From the NCBI RefSeq assembly GCF_932276165.1, contig NC_063983.1, forward strand, positions 8,501,501 to 8,565,500: a stretch of DNA of 64,000 nt, in the 5' to 3' direction. This DNA comes from Plutella xylostella (taxonomy: Eukaryota; Arthropoda; Insecta; Lepidoptera; Plutellidae). The number at the start of each line of letters is the position of its first letter. The first letter of the stretch is position 1. Position numbers and translations under genes: made by a program. The notes beneath the pieces were generated by a model. The model made no database searches, was not told the DNA's origin, and saw nothing but the letters and a program-made list of their open reading frames with translations. Below, one piece after another: positions 41,534 to 53,300 of this stretch.

Positions 41534-42247
41534 TATTGTCAATATGAGTTCTTGAGACAATTCCGGTGTTGTCTGAAAAAAAAAACAGCTTACATAGCGA
41601 AATAGTAACAAATCACAGGAAAATTTGTGATAGAACTTTTTGAGTGGATTGAACGTTACTAATCTATACCCCCAACCTTAGCACACTAGCTCAGCTCCCA
41701 GTACGCCCGACCCCACAGCTAGTCTTACTGCCCCGCGGCCCCGCATCTGTGGCACCAGTCTCCGCCACATCGGTGAACCAGCCAGCACATTGTTTGTGGT
41801 TGCCAATCGCTGCGAGCGGCCGCAATATGCCAATATGCTTCGCGCTAACTATGGATGATGATGATTCTGTTTGTTTAGTTTTTATGTTGTTTTACGGTTG
41901 GGTTGTACCGAAACTAGGTAAATTAAATAGCGGGTCCTATCCAGGTTGCATCTTTATCGGTGTACATTGTTTATCGCGAATCACGATGGAGGTGTTATCT
42001 TGTCGACAAGCAGTATGTAGCCTCTTGATTTGAAAGAGTAATATACAAAGTTGACCAAGCCAAACTTGCAAGTAACTGAGCATATACAGCATTAGCTGAG
42101 CTTGCGGCCTTTTGGAAGGTCTACCATTCATCGTCATTATAGGGCAGTAACCTTCGACTGCCTGACATACCTAAGCCCCCAGTGGTCAGGTGACATGTTG
42201 TGACATGTATTATTGTGTATAAATAACGTATATCCCCTTGTCCGCAG

Positions 42248-42351
42248 GTGCCGCCCGCGACCTGATCTCGTCAAGCAGCGTCTTCTATCAGTACAGAGAA
42301 GGATTCAACAACGCCGTGCGAAGATCTGTCAAGATGATAGATTTGTTATAG
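42248..42351 (+). CDS. Ctf18: Ctf18 last coding exon
   Basis: The acceptor is TCCGCAG (ending 42247); the exon starts in phase 1 and ends at TAG (42349-42351). It encodes SSSSVFYQYREGFNNAVRRS and then VKMIDLL. The vertebrate protein ends with WFRFNEGVSNAVRRSLYIRD and two leucines, so the match runs to the last residue and the stop is in the expected place. In yeast and human this C-terminal tail assembles with Ctf8 and Dcc1 into the module that tethers the clamp loader to DNA polymerase epsilon. The YREGFNNAVRR core is thus likely the partner-binding part. Confidence 0.92.
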
Positions 42352-42790
42352 TAACTGTAACCTAACGTCACAGGTTTGATAGATTGACGAAAACTATAGA
42401 AGTTTACGTTTTCTCGCATACAAAGTGGCGCCTCTAGCGGAAACTCATTAAACTTTTGAGAGATAATGTATGCAGGTGACAGAAGAAAACCAAAACTTTT
42501 TGCGTTTACGTAAATTTAAAAACCCGTACTAGAGAGTCAGGACGCACCTGTACGAAAATAAGGGAACTACTGTTGAAATAAGGGATTGGAGTTTTGCGAT
42601 CCAAGTTCGAAAATTAGTGATTATGTGCCTTTTTTATTTGTGTCCTTCTATTACTTATGGAGCATTGTGTTCATCATCATCAGCTATCAAGGCCATGTTT
42701 GTAATGACTTAAGTGTAGTTAATGTTGTATAAATATGTAAGTCCTGTAAAGTTTATAATTACTTAATAAATTATGTTTTTTTAACTATAA
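42352..42790 (+). other. Ctf18: Ctf18 3' untranslated region with polyadenylation signal
   Basis: AATAAA lies at 42765-42770, followed by a T-rich stretch, which would give a 3' UTR of about 430 bases. No other open frame overlaps. Confidence 0.6.
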
Positions 42791-45700
42791 AAGTTTACTT
42801 TCCATTGCTTTTATAGGGCCTCCCTACCCTACCTACTTTATTTTACCTAACAAACTAACAAACTTATAGATACCAAAGATACCTAGTGTCCGATATCGGC
42901 CAAAAGCTCTTAATATTTGTATGAGGGTAGATTGAAATCAGCCTACTCCTTTTTGTACGGTAGATAAATTTTATTATGACTAGATGTCAGTCTTCGTCGG
43001 GTTGTTCTGCCACTGTAGTTCGGCGCCATTGCGTGAATTTGGGAAATATCGGTTAAATATTGCCAGCTACCATTAAGCATTATATTTTTTTGCTATAAAA
43101 TAAACAGAGAAGTGAATTTTGTGAGTGAACATAAAGATTCCTTCGGATTTCATCTTTGAGGGGCCCCCACGCTGAGTCCTGGACCTCGACCATGAGCAAA
43201 ACCTTTCATATTTATTTATTTGTTATTAAATTTATCTAACACCTAGGTATGTTGTAGACAGATAGAGCCACTATTCGGTATTTGAAACACGCCCAACTTT
43301 CCACTTCAAATGATTACAACATTTAAATACCTCTTTATTATTTACACAATAAACTTCAGACAATTCATCCGTAAACAATTGTTTATAGCCATAAGATCTG
43401 TTTTCTTCACCTGAGCCAGAAAGTTAGTCACATAAATCTGAAATAATATACATAGTGGGAACAGTTTGTAACTGTAACTTCACTCGTAAATATATCAACA
43501 ATTATAATTTATGCGTTTCATTTGAAAGGAATTGTCTTAACTTCGGTACAGTTAATATTTTGTTGTTAGTCATTATGGGGAAAGCAAAGTTAGTCGATAT
43601 TACAAGCAGTGTTTTTGTTCGTTTCATGTCATCAATTTTTTTTTATTGATAAATACGGGTAGGTAAATGTGTATAGTGATACATTTATTTTGAAGTGAGC
43701 GCATTGAAGCGACGCAATATGAATTGGACTGGCCACACCCTCCGAAGTAGTTCTGATCATGTACCTAAAAAGGCGAAGGATTGGAATCCTCAAGGAATAG
43801 AAAGCATGGACCAGACCTGGCGACGCAAAAATCAGGAAGTCTTGGAGAGAAATCAAACACGATGCTCAAGACCGGTTAGGACTCTGGATCTGGTCACTGT
43901 GGATCTCTAGGGGACATAGGACACTAACAGAACTATATTTTGAAAAACAAATATTGTGTATGATCAATGATCATCAAGATTTTATCGGATTCTAGGTCCC
44001 GAAGCTACGTTGTCGTGCCAGCCTGAATAACTCAAGGTATTCATATTTATTTATCACTTACATCACTACATAGGATATAGGAAAGTCGCTTCCCGCCTCT
44101 GTCTGGATGTATGTAACTATAGAACCGATTTTGATGCGGTTTTTTAAATAGAGTTTTAATATGAAGGTTTTTAAATGTGGATATATGAGAGAACCATTGA
44201 TTAAGATTTCATCATAGTATAGGGAAAGGGGGGAATTGTAAGTATTACTACGAATTGAACGCGTGCGGACCGGCGGGCAAAAGGTACTTAACATACAGGG
44301 TATTGCAATATTTATATACATAGTATGCCGAAAGGGATGACTTGGGGGTTATCCTAAACAACTTTTGTTGTACGGCTTTTAGAAATTCGCATAATATGAT
44401 CGTTAATGACAATAAACTCGTGCCCGTGCCTGATCAATGCAGAATGCGTTTTTAATTTTTAGAGGTCCCTTTGGAGTTGGAATCTATAAAAACCGTGACT
44501 CGCTATTAGCATTACCCATTTTATTCATGCCTGCACAAGTTATTATATAACGCAGAAAGATGCATAGCGAGAATTATGTAGTATCATTAAATAAGCTAGT
44601 TTATGTGTTGATTCTTACTTACCTGTAATTCAATAAATAATTCCTCTTTAATCCGAAGTGTACCTACCCCTCCACTGTTGGACATAAGTATTTCCACAAC
44701 ACTTTTCTTAGTCACACTAGTCTCTTTAATGCAGGCTCTAACAGCTACTTCAGAAAATCGGACAGGGGTTTTAGGGGTGTCCCACGGTACGGGTCATCCT
44801 CAGTAGTTTATCCTCGGGAACTGGTCTATAAGTAACCATTGAATAAAAACACATAATATACTTGTATAATAATGGTATATTTTGCAGTAGATAATAATTA
44901 AAACAACTAATGCCTCATGTGACTTACTACGCTATATTTATATACTTTTTACTTAACTAGAGCAACGTGACCGAATGTTATTTGGGATTGATTGTTTTAA
45001 GTTCATCAAAGGTTCATGAACAGTCGATTGTCCCGCCAATAGAACGATAAGTCACTTAATCGCGGGACAACCGAATGTTGGTGAACCTTTCAGAATCTGT
45101 CAATTTAGTATCTGAGATTAAAAAACATAATTTAGTTACTATTCTATCAAGTTGTTTATGTATGAAAAATTAAGGCTGTGCCCGCGCATCCAATTCCACC
45201 AATGGTGCATTTTGCAGTATGGTTTTATTCAACTTAAGTATCTATTTACAAACATTACGCGGGCATATGTATTCTTGATGAGAAGGATACCTTATTTAAC
45301 TTCTATATTGTGTTACTTAGGTATACAGGTTGGTGACAAAACAGGGTAGATATGTAGGTACTTTACAAAGGTATTTAAATAAAAAATGTAGTTATCAGAT
45401 TTTGGTGAACAGACTTCAGTACCTACCTAACTTGTGACATATTTTATTATCTTGATATAATAATATTATAAACCGTAACCACTTATAATAATTTCTAAAG
45501 AATACTATTTACAACAATTATTTAGATACAATACAACATACGAACATCAAATTCTACAATTTTATAACCATTTTGTTTTATTTACAATTTTAAGATTTTA
45601 TATAATTCATGCGTCCTTTACTAGGTTTTGGTCAAATATTGCAACTGAATATGTACAATTTCAAACCTTATCGTGTAAGTACAAGTGTTAGTGTTAATAT

Positions 45701-46356
45701 TATTTAAGTTAGAATTATGACTTATCTAAGTTTTATTTATGGCACATAGAGTTGGCATAAGACTTTTCGTATATGGCACGTGGGAATTCACGAAAATTAA
45801 ACACAATGTATTTATTTACTATTTACAACATTTTGTGTTTCTAAATATTTATTCATAAGTATTGTTATGTCCGGATGTTACTTGAAATTTTCAACGTTTT
45901 CCGTTTTGAAAGTGCTTCATACTTATAATGGTAATAAAGTTGATTAACATTTTATTTTAGATCCAAGCGAAGCCACCAATAACTACAGAGCAGCACAATT
46001 AGAACAATCCAAGACAAAAATATGGAAAACAAATAGACCCATCCAACAATCAACTAAAAACCGTCCTCCTCACTTGTGATGATTTGTGATGTGAATTCAT
46101 TGGTTCAATGGTTGTCACTAGGTTGAACTTAAAACGGTTTGACAGTAAACAAAATGCTGTCAATTTTATACCTACTTACTTTTTTATGTGACAAACCATC
46201 TTGTTCCTATAGGTATTGTTAAACATTCAGTATTACCCCCAAAAACTATAAGCATTACTCATCAAGTGTTTAAAATAAAATTAAACAGAACTATCAGGAG
46301 TTCAACAGCGCTAAAAGTATGTTAAATAAACACTGTCTAATTTTTCATGGTAATCC
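42791..46356. other. Intergenic region between converging genes
   Basis: There is no exon. A retroposon 3' relic (about 43690-43905) encodes a RTE-like terminal segment (NWTGHTLRSSSDHVPKKAKD). A minus-strand RTE-like end with CCACTGTTGGACATAAG is near 44670. Inverted-repeat elements lie at 45008-45090 and possibly 46130-46355. The 3' UTR of the homeobox gene should occupy the right end. Confidence 0.55.
45008..45090. mobile_element. 83-bp inverted-repeat element
   Basis: AAAGGTTCATGAACAGTCGA and GATTGTCCCGC at the left are matched on the opposite strand by the right arm (GCGGGACAACCGAATGTTGG and TGAACCTTT), about 29 bases per arm with four mismatches. Confidence 0.6.
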
Positions 46357-46577
46357 CTAAGACTCCAAATGCTTAGGCGGCTCCGCAGTAGGCGGCGGGT
46401 TCTCATGCGGCATCAGCTGCAGCGGCAGCGGCGGCAGGTGCAGCGGGAGCAGCGCGCGCTGCTGGAAGCTGGCCAGCTGCTGCAGCAGCGCGGCCGAGTG
46501 CTCGTGGGCCTTGCGCCGCAGTTCCGCCACGGAGGTGGACCGCGCCTCCTCTTTGGGGCAGCACGGGCAGCCCCAGC
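46357..46577 (-). CDS. Last exon of a paired-like homeobox gene with OAR motif
   Basis: On the minus strand, a CCTCTCCTCAG acceptor precedes 46577 and the frame ends in TAG (46357-46359). The exon encodes GWGCPCCPKEEARSTSVAEL, then RRKAHEHSAALLQQL, then a leucine/proline-rich tail ending KHLES. STSVAELRRKAHEHSAALL is an OAR motif, the short C-terminal domain found in aristaless, Rax, Otp, Prrx and similar paired-like homeodomain proteins, where it modulates transactivation. The open frame on the plus strand over the same bases is the shadow of this GC-rich exon. The precise orthologue (aristaless, Pph13 or another) cannot be fixed without the homeodomain. The first two bases complete a glycine codon from the exon at 46978. 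Confidence 0.85.
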
Positions 46578-46977
46578 CTGAGGAGAGGAAGTCTGTTGAA
46601 CGGGAGCGGGGGTTAATATTAAGGTTTAGATTAGGGTTGGTTGTGGGTAAAAAATGCCTACCTATTTATAAGTACTTTCATATTGTTGCTAAAATTAGGT
46701 ATTTTGAATTTAACACATTATCGCTAGGTTAAGTTTGTCCAAATTTTAAATAAGTACTTACATAACTATAATATTGTTCTATCGGATATAGGTATAGGGG
46801 GACAGAATAATTTGTATTACTTTGTAATTTATTAGTTCTTTAATTTTTACCCAGGTATGGCAATGGCAACTGGCAAGACATTGCCACTGCAACCTCCTCA
46901 TTGCCACGCGGAGCATGTCATTGAGACTGCCCATTCTTCTCCAATCCTAAATCAATCATAAAACACCAAAAACTCAC

Positions 46978-47111
46978 CTTTCAAAGGGAAGAACGGCTGC
47001 GACAGATGGTTGAGGTGCTGCGACAGGTGCGACAGATGCGGGGGCAGGAACAGCGGGGGCGGGGGGGGCGCGTCCGCGGCGGCTGAGGGGGACGAGCGGT
47101 ACGCGTTGGTG
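46978..47111 (-). CDS. Penultimate exon of the paired-like homeobox gene
   Basis: On the minus strand the acceptor TTTGTTCCAG lies before 47111 and the donor is GTGAGT after 46978. The exon is 134 bases: one leading base, 44 codons and one trailing base, consistent with the phase of the last exon. It encodes TNAYRSSPSAAADA, a proline run, then LFLPPHLSHLSQHLNHLSQP and FFPLKG. Proline/histidine-rich low-complexity sequence between homeodomain and OAR is usual for this class. High GC content contrasts with the flanks. Upstream exons, including the homeobox, are not visible up to base 64000. Confidence 0.8.
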
Positions 47112-48700
47112 CTGGAACAAAGATGATACTGTTATAGCTCTGTGGTTCTATAATCTAATTGCAGACTGTATGATTCTTTTCTGGACGCTTCCGTGCTTCG
47201 GATGGCATGTTAAGCCGTAGGTCCCGGTTGCTGTTTCGGCAGCAGTCCTTAAGCCTAGTCAGAGGCCTTCGGGCAGCTTGAAAACATCTGACAGTCGGGT
47301 TGATGATGATGATGTTTTAAAAAGCATTATATCAAAATCGGTCAAACAATGGCGGAGATACAGATGGGCAATGGGCATACCTACAGACGAATTGAAAAAA
47401 TCCTCCTTTTTTCGAAGTAGGTTAAAAAAGAGTATCCCTTTATTAAGTATTGTATACAGGTTTATGTTGTAGTGTATGTATGTAGAGGCTGGTAGTGAAA
47501 GGGCGCAAACTTATTTAAATATCAAGGATTTAATTTTAGCCACCACCAACCTAGACCACGGTGATAAACACTTCCATACTTAGGTAGTCTGAGATTTGGG
47601 CATCCAGATTCTATTTAGTCACGTAGGTTAAGCCTAATAAAGCATCGGTTCGGTCAACCATAACCACAAAACAAACAAAATTAAGATTCCAAATCCAACC
47701 TAGTCACGCTTGTTCAATGCCATCCATCATCATGAACTTTATATTCTACCTATTTCATAGGATCTACCTATTTCATAGTTAACCATTGACGGATTTTATG
47801 TTATGTTTAAATTTTATTTTACTTAGTTATTTAAGTTTGTTTTTTAATTACTATTCTTTTTGTACCGTATGATTTGTATCTTAAATGCTAACCAAATATA
47901 CTACTTTCACCCTAATCTTACTCAAAATGTTGACAACAAGCCACCTGTTCTCAAATGTTACAGTCTGCCTACTGGTTACTCACGGCACAGGCTTAGCCTA
48001 GTGTGAGAACCCTAGCTACCATAGTTTTTTTTAATCTGGTCCAAATAATTTATAACTGTTTTATATTCATAATATTTATTAAGATAACCTGTGTAAATTT
48101 TTTGGTTAAATAAATTTTTTTTCATTTTTTCATTTTTCATCCATTAAACAGTAATCGGCTCAAACAATCGATGTTGAAACGCAAAGTTATAACACTATTG
48201 GCTAGGGATGGGACTCGCTAGGGATGGGACAGACGGCAGCAAAAGTGTCTGCATCTTGTTATCGGCTCTTTGATGTGCACAAATTAAATTTGGAACGCAA
48301 CCAACCACTGCCCCCTCGGCGTGGGGCAAGGCGACGATAGCCTCGCTCTGATTGGTCGAGAGATAGCCGAGTTTTTAACATAATCGAATTTGGATGGAGA
48401 CATTATGGGCCGGTTTAAATTAATTTGTAACCTTTGATATGGAAAGTTTGGGTCGTGTTTCAAACGAAATTAAGAAAAAGTTTAGTAAATGTATTTTCGT
48501 TTTTTATACACTGATATCTAACTAGGAAACCCAATCAAGTAGGTAGTTCCTACAACTACTACGTACCTACCTATAAAGCGCTGATGCACTTTGCTAATTA
48601 TTTCATATTTTTTGCAGTTTCATCAATTAGCACTTCATACACTTTTTGGTAAGTCCACCCCAGACATAACCTCCATGACCCGACAACTCGCGGCTCTAGA
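47112..48700. other. Probable homeobox-gene intron, first part
   Basis: There is a retroposon 3' end at about 47165-47325 (GTTAAGCCGTAGGTCCCGGT, tail GATGATGATGATG, plus strand) and a LINE-like 3' untranslated end at about 47940-48140 (CACAGGCTTAGCCTAGTGTG, ending in T-rich sequence). No exon is seen. Confidence 0.5.
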
Positions 48701-48701
48701 G

Positions 48702-49021
48702 GGGTTACTCTATAATACGAAAAACTAGGTTTCAAAGCGTTGCTACACGAGCCACGACTCTCTTGTATTAAACGTGCCAATTGCAGCTCCAGACAGCTCC
48801 ATTGCATTTGTTTTTCGTCATCTTCATCATCATCAGCCAATAATCATCCACTGCTGGACATAGGCCTATCCCAAGGAGCGCCACAACACTCGGCCCTCGT
48901 CCTTTCTCATCCAGCCAGTACCGGCTACCAACGGACAGGAGGGCGTCCCACGCTGCGTTTGCATGTTCGTACTCTCTCAACTCGAGAATTTGTACCGTTT
49001 TTCGTCAATATAGAGTAACCC
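48702..49021. mobile_element. MITE split by an RTE LINE fragment
   Basis: The ends GGGTTACTCTATA and TATAGAGTAACCC form an inverted repeat. The interior matches the uninterrupted copy at 58799-58929 (CACGAGCCACGACTCT, then TTGTATTAAACGTGCC). At 48821-48996 a minus-strand RTE 3' end is inserted (tail CATCATCATCAGCC at its left, then CCACTGCTGGACATAGGCC), flanked by GTTTTTCGTCA (48810-48820 and 48997-49007). Without the LINE the MITE is 133 bp. Confidence 0.8.
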
Positions 49022-50120
49022 TCCAGTCGCTCGCACAATGAAATCTGCGTCACTCTGCGCCACTAGGTGTCGCCTCCCGCATTCCCTCAGTGCATAGCTG
49101 ATGTGCCGTGACGCGGGGACACAAGGGGAGAGGCAGCGGGGAGGGGGCATGGTTTTAACGGATAGAATTATAGTGTTAATAAGTCTTGTGTGTCGGTATT
49201 TGTTTAGGGGGGATTAGATTATAGGTATAGGAAATAAGCCCTACTTCAGGGTTGTATCATTACGACCTAACAGCCTTGCCACACTTAGAATTGTATGCCA
49301 GAACGATAACAGTAACTGTTGTATCGCTTTCATATCCCATCCAAAGTAGTTAATGTGTAAGCTGACTGGCTAAGACACTATAATGATCCTACTATAGACG
49401 AAGAAGCAAACCCATAGACAAACTTATGGTAAGATACCTAATTGTATCTAACCTGTTTCTAAGCCCCGCTACCGCGTGTCCCTTACCCAGCCACCCCAGA
49501 CAGCAGTCGTTCAATGGAATCAAAGGATTTGTGTTTATTACAGTCGCTAATAATTGATGACGTCTCGCACTAGACTGCGGATCAAGGACACTGCCGCAGC
49601 GGTGATTATAGAACCCAGGATAGATCTTGAGATGAGTTATTTAAAGAGTTAATATATCCATGAATCCCAGGATCATGAATGACACTTGATCTAAATAAAT
49701 TATACTTACCTACATTTTCACCAGTTATGTAACAGTATTATAAATCCTTTGGGGACCATCTTCCTTATTTGTAAATTCACATCACTGACTAAAGAGGCGA
49801 TTTTTGCAAATTGTCATAAGGTTCTAGACCTATTTGAAATCGTGTGATTCAGGTCCAGATGTATCTACGGTAAAGTGAATTCGGTCCAAATGTATCTAGG
49901 GTAATGTAAAATTATGTTCTTTTTACACATTTCTTTCCAGGCGTAGCTCCTAAACTACTGGGAATACCAGAGCTGTTGCTGTGAATTCTAATGACGCTAT
50001 TCTGCCTAGAAAAGGAAAAATCGGGTTGAACTTTTACACTCTGAAGTAATAACATGATATTCCCTACTCCCATGGTTAGTAACCTACTTTGAGGCGAGTC
50101 ACACCGTATATCCTAACTAA

Positions 50121-50328
50121 TCCTAACTAATATTATAAATGCGAAAGTAACTGTGTCTGTCTGTCTGCCTGTCTGTTACTCTTTCACGCCAAAACTACTG
50201 AACGGATTTGAATGAAATTTGGTATACAGATAGTCTAGACCCTGAGAAAGAACAAAGGCTACTTTTTATCCCGGAATTCCCACGGGAAAACTTTTTAAGG
50301 CGAAGCGAAGCTCGCGGGAACAGCTAGT
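50121..50328 (+). mobile_element. Helitron-like element, copy 5
   Basis: It begins TCCTAACTAATATTATAAAT (an extra TCCTAACTAA precedes it) and ends GCTCGCGGGAACAGCTAGT. Very similar to copies 2 and 6. Confidence 0.7.
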
Positions 50329-53300
50329 TCTAAATAAAATTGATGTCTGATAAATGTCTGATAGTTTGTGATTGGAGTAACGTCCTAAGCTGTATGATTT
50401 ATTATAAAATCCTAATACTAAAATTTTCTTTATCTAATACGTAGAAGTATAAAGCTGTTACCTTAAATTTTAATTCATAAAATACCTTAAGTTTGTCGGC
50501 CTAAAATAGTTTCACGAACCTACCTATAACCAAATAAATTATTACCGAAGTCAACTGAAAACCTAATAAACGATTCATGCTGCCATAATTAAAATAGAAA
50601 ATCACACGGCGATTACACTGAACCTATCCAAAAGCTGACAAACCATTAATATTTCACATCACTTATATCAAAGACGCGTACTAATGAAAATTTACAATTA
50701 TTAAGGGTATTACGGGTAAAATTAATTCTCTTTGTTAGACGGCGTCTTGTGTTCAATTCGTTAGTTGAATATTCATATTAGGCGACATTCTGGAGGTGGG
50801 TTGGAGTCTGTTTGCCCGGATCTCCCCTTTCTTGGATATCAATTAGGGGAGGAACGCTTCGTTAGCCGTTCCGTTTCTTGACCCTTTTGCATGAGGTGGG
50901 CCGATGATGGGGCATTATGGATAACGTCTTTACTGCAGAGCTTCTAGTCATGATGCTAGAATTTCAGGAATATTAGTGAGCTATAAACTAATCTTGTTGG
51001 ACTTATAGCTTAGTAATATTCTAGAAATGATAGCCATGAAACTGTTTATAGATAATTTATCTTAGAAATGACAAACTAGTGGGATTAAGGCATTGGAGAA
51101 GCGAAGAACTAAAAGTACATATTAAAAAACGCGGGAGGATAGAAAAAGAAGAGAGATCATAATTCGAAAGCTTTAATACCTAATAAGTTTACTCAATATA
51201 TCAATAATCCTACAACTTAAACATAGTTTAAAAACTAAAACAACAAACATCCACAAGTCGGCAGGCAGGTAAGCATATAAAGCCACACACACTACTCACA
51301 TAGGTGTTAGTGCAGAGTTGGTTCAATTATTCACGCAATTAACTGATTATAGCGACACTACCGCCCCCGCCCCCGCCCCACCCCGCCTGGAGGGGGCTGT
51401 TCCGACCAGTTATGTTGTTATAGTGTTTCAGCTTTGTAGCGGTCTGAATTAGGGGAATCTAGCGTTTTCCGTTATAGGCGTTTCTGGTTCAAGTTGTTCA
51501 GGGTTTTCACTTTGTTTTAGGGCAGTAACTAAATTTTAGGGTTAAGTATAAGCCGATACTCTAAAAATTTAAAAAATACTGTCACTCCGATATAAGTTAT
51601 AGTTACCCAATAAGGTAGCTACTTATTACATTTTTGAAATCTTCTGTTAGTAACGGCTTATATAAATTAATTCATATAGTACATGACTAGATACAGAATT
51701 AAATTCTGATTTCTGAAATTCTGATTTCAGATCCACTTCATCCACTTAAAGTTGTAGATCTATAAATCAATAAAATACTTATAAGAACGGTTATCGTGAT
51801 AATTATTAGTCTACCCAAATTAGAGTATAGAACGAGACTATACTACCCCCTCCCCGTACTATAAGGGGGTGGAAACCCCCCCTGCAATGGGAGGTTCTGT
51901 TTAGTTAATGAGTCGTGTAGTCTACTTGTGTTTAATGCTGTTAATTTGTTAATATGTTGTTGATGGTGTGAACTGGGAAGTGTTATGAAGTAACTACACA
52001 TAATTCGATGTCTTGTTGTCTTATTATAAAGAGTAAGTTTATTTAACGTTTAACGTAACGCTTAATGTGAAGTTTAGATCGTGTTAAAGAATATTTCCTT
52101 ACTTCCCTCGAGCTTAGGGTCATCTTAAACATGTCCCATGGGAATACCGGGATAAAATTTAGCCTATGGGTTAATACAGGGCTGTTTCACTACAGGCTAT
52201 TAACAAATTTGCACAGCATGTTTATAATATTATTACGATTATATCATATTTATGTATAGTTGACAAATAATGTTATAACTTATTCATAGTAACGCGTGAG
52301 GCATTTCATGACACTCAATTTCAAAGGGAGAATTGGTTTATGTTATGAAGGACCTCACTTCAAAGATCGGATTTGCATAATGTTGGGATAATCCCGCGAC
52401 TGTAGCCCACTAGCTTCTGCAACACACCCTTTGGACAATTATATTATTATGTATATTAAATAATAAGTTTTGTATGTGTCTGTATGATAGTGACAGAGGT
52501 TCTAAACGGATGGACTTTCTTTTTATTATTTCTTTTTTCTTTGGGTGCCCCCTTAATTGGCATTAATTTATTTCTTTTTCTTGATATGCCTAATACTGGA
52601 ATAAGTACCTACTTCATTAAAAACAGTAAGCTTTAACTTTATTTAAAAAAACTAAGTTAAAAAACCCTATTGAGTGTCTGCCGCGAACTTTTAAATAAAA
52701 TCTTTAAAAACAGTTCAATAGTATTTTAAAACACGTAGTAAATTAAATAAATCGCAGATATCGATTTCATCCTAAAACCCCAAATCAGGTCAAAACATCG
52801 CGTCAAATTACAGTCAATCCTCACCCGGGCCGATGTAAACTCAAAAAACACAAACATAATTTAATTTCCCCTCCATTACGAGATGTGAGCCACTCAGGCG
52901 TATCATTCCGAGGAACGGCTTAAGCTGAAGAACACAGGTCGGGTTTTAAATCCGCTAAGCAGTTTTAAAGTCGCTAGGGAGTAGATACATTAGCCGCGGC
53001 TCCCGAAATGTTATATTCCGGGGTCTATCCCTGGATTACAAGAGATTGAATGATGGCTACGTCTTTTTTCTTAGTCTTCCCCATTAGGTGTAGGGAATTC
53101 TTGCCATCGATTCCCAGTTTTGAGGGGCGCTGTCTGTTGTTTGAGAGTTTTACTCGATAAGTAGGTAAGGGTTGGAAAATTTCGGCGTAGGTAAGTAGTT
53201 TTTAAAATCGGAATGCAATTTTTCTCCGTATCATGTTACCAATGTATTTTTCGTTAGTATCTAACATTTGCGGAGAGAATAATAATCCCAAGCCGGTCTG

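Larger units (their letters stand above)
38351..42247. other. Last Ctf18 intron in the window: small inverted-repeat elements
   Basis: No exon is seen between 37682 and 42247. It contains related inverted-repeat elements at about 39150-39245 and 40027-40129, a reversed Helitron-like fragment at about 39850-39915, and an inverted-repeat element at 41366-41533. Listed separately where boundaries are clear. Confidence 0.6.

Noticed and set aside
46369..46732. Plus-strand open frames rich in arginine and glutamine
   Set aside because: They are the antisense of the GC-rich homeobox exon at 46357-46577, which has OAR homology, splice sites and a stop on the minus strand.
22600..48420. Recurrent TTTGAATTTGG next to GC-rich patches
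   Set aside because: Considered as a regulatory motif, but the matches are short, AT-biased and variable; chance cannot be excluded by eye.
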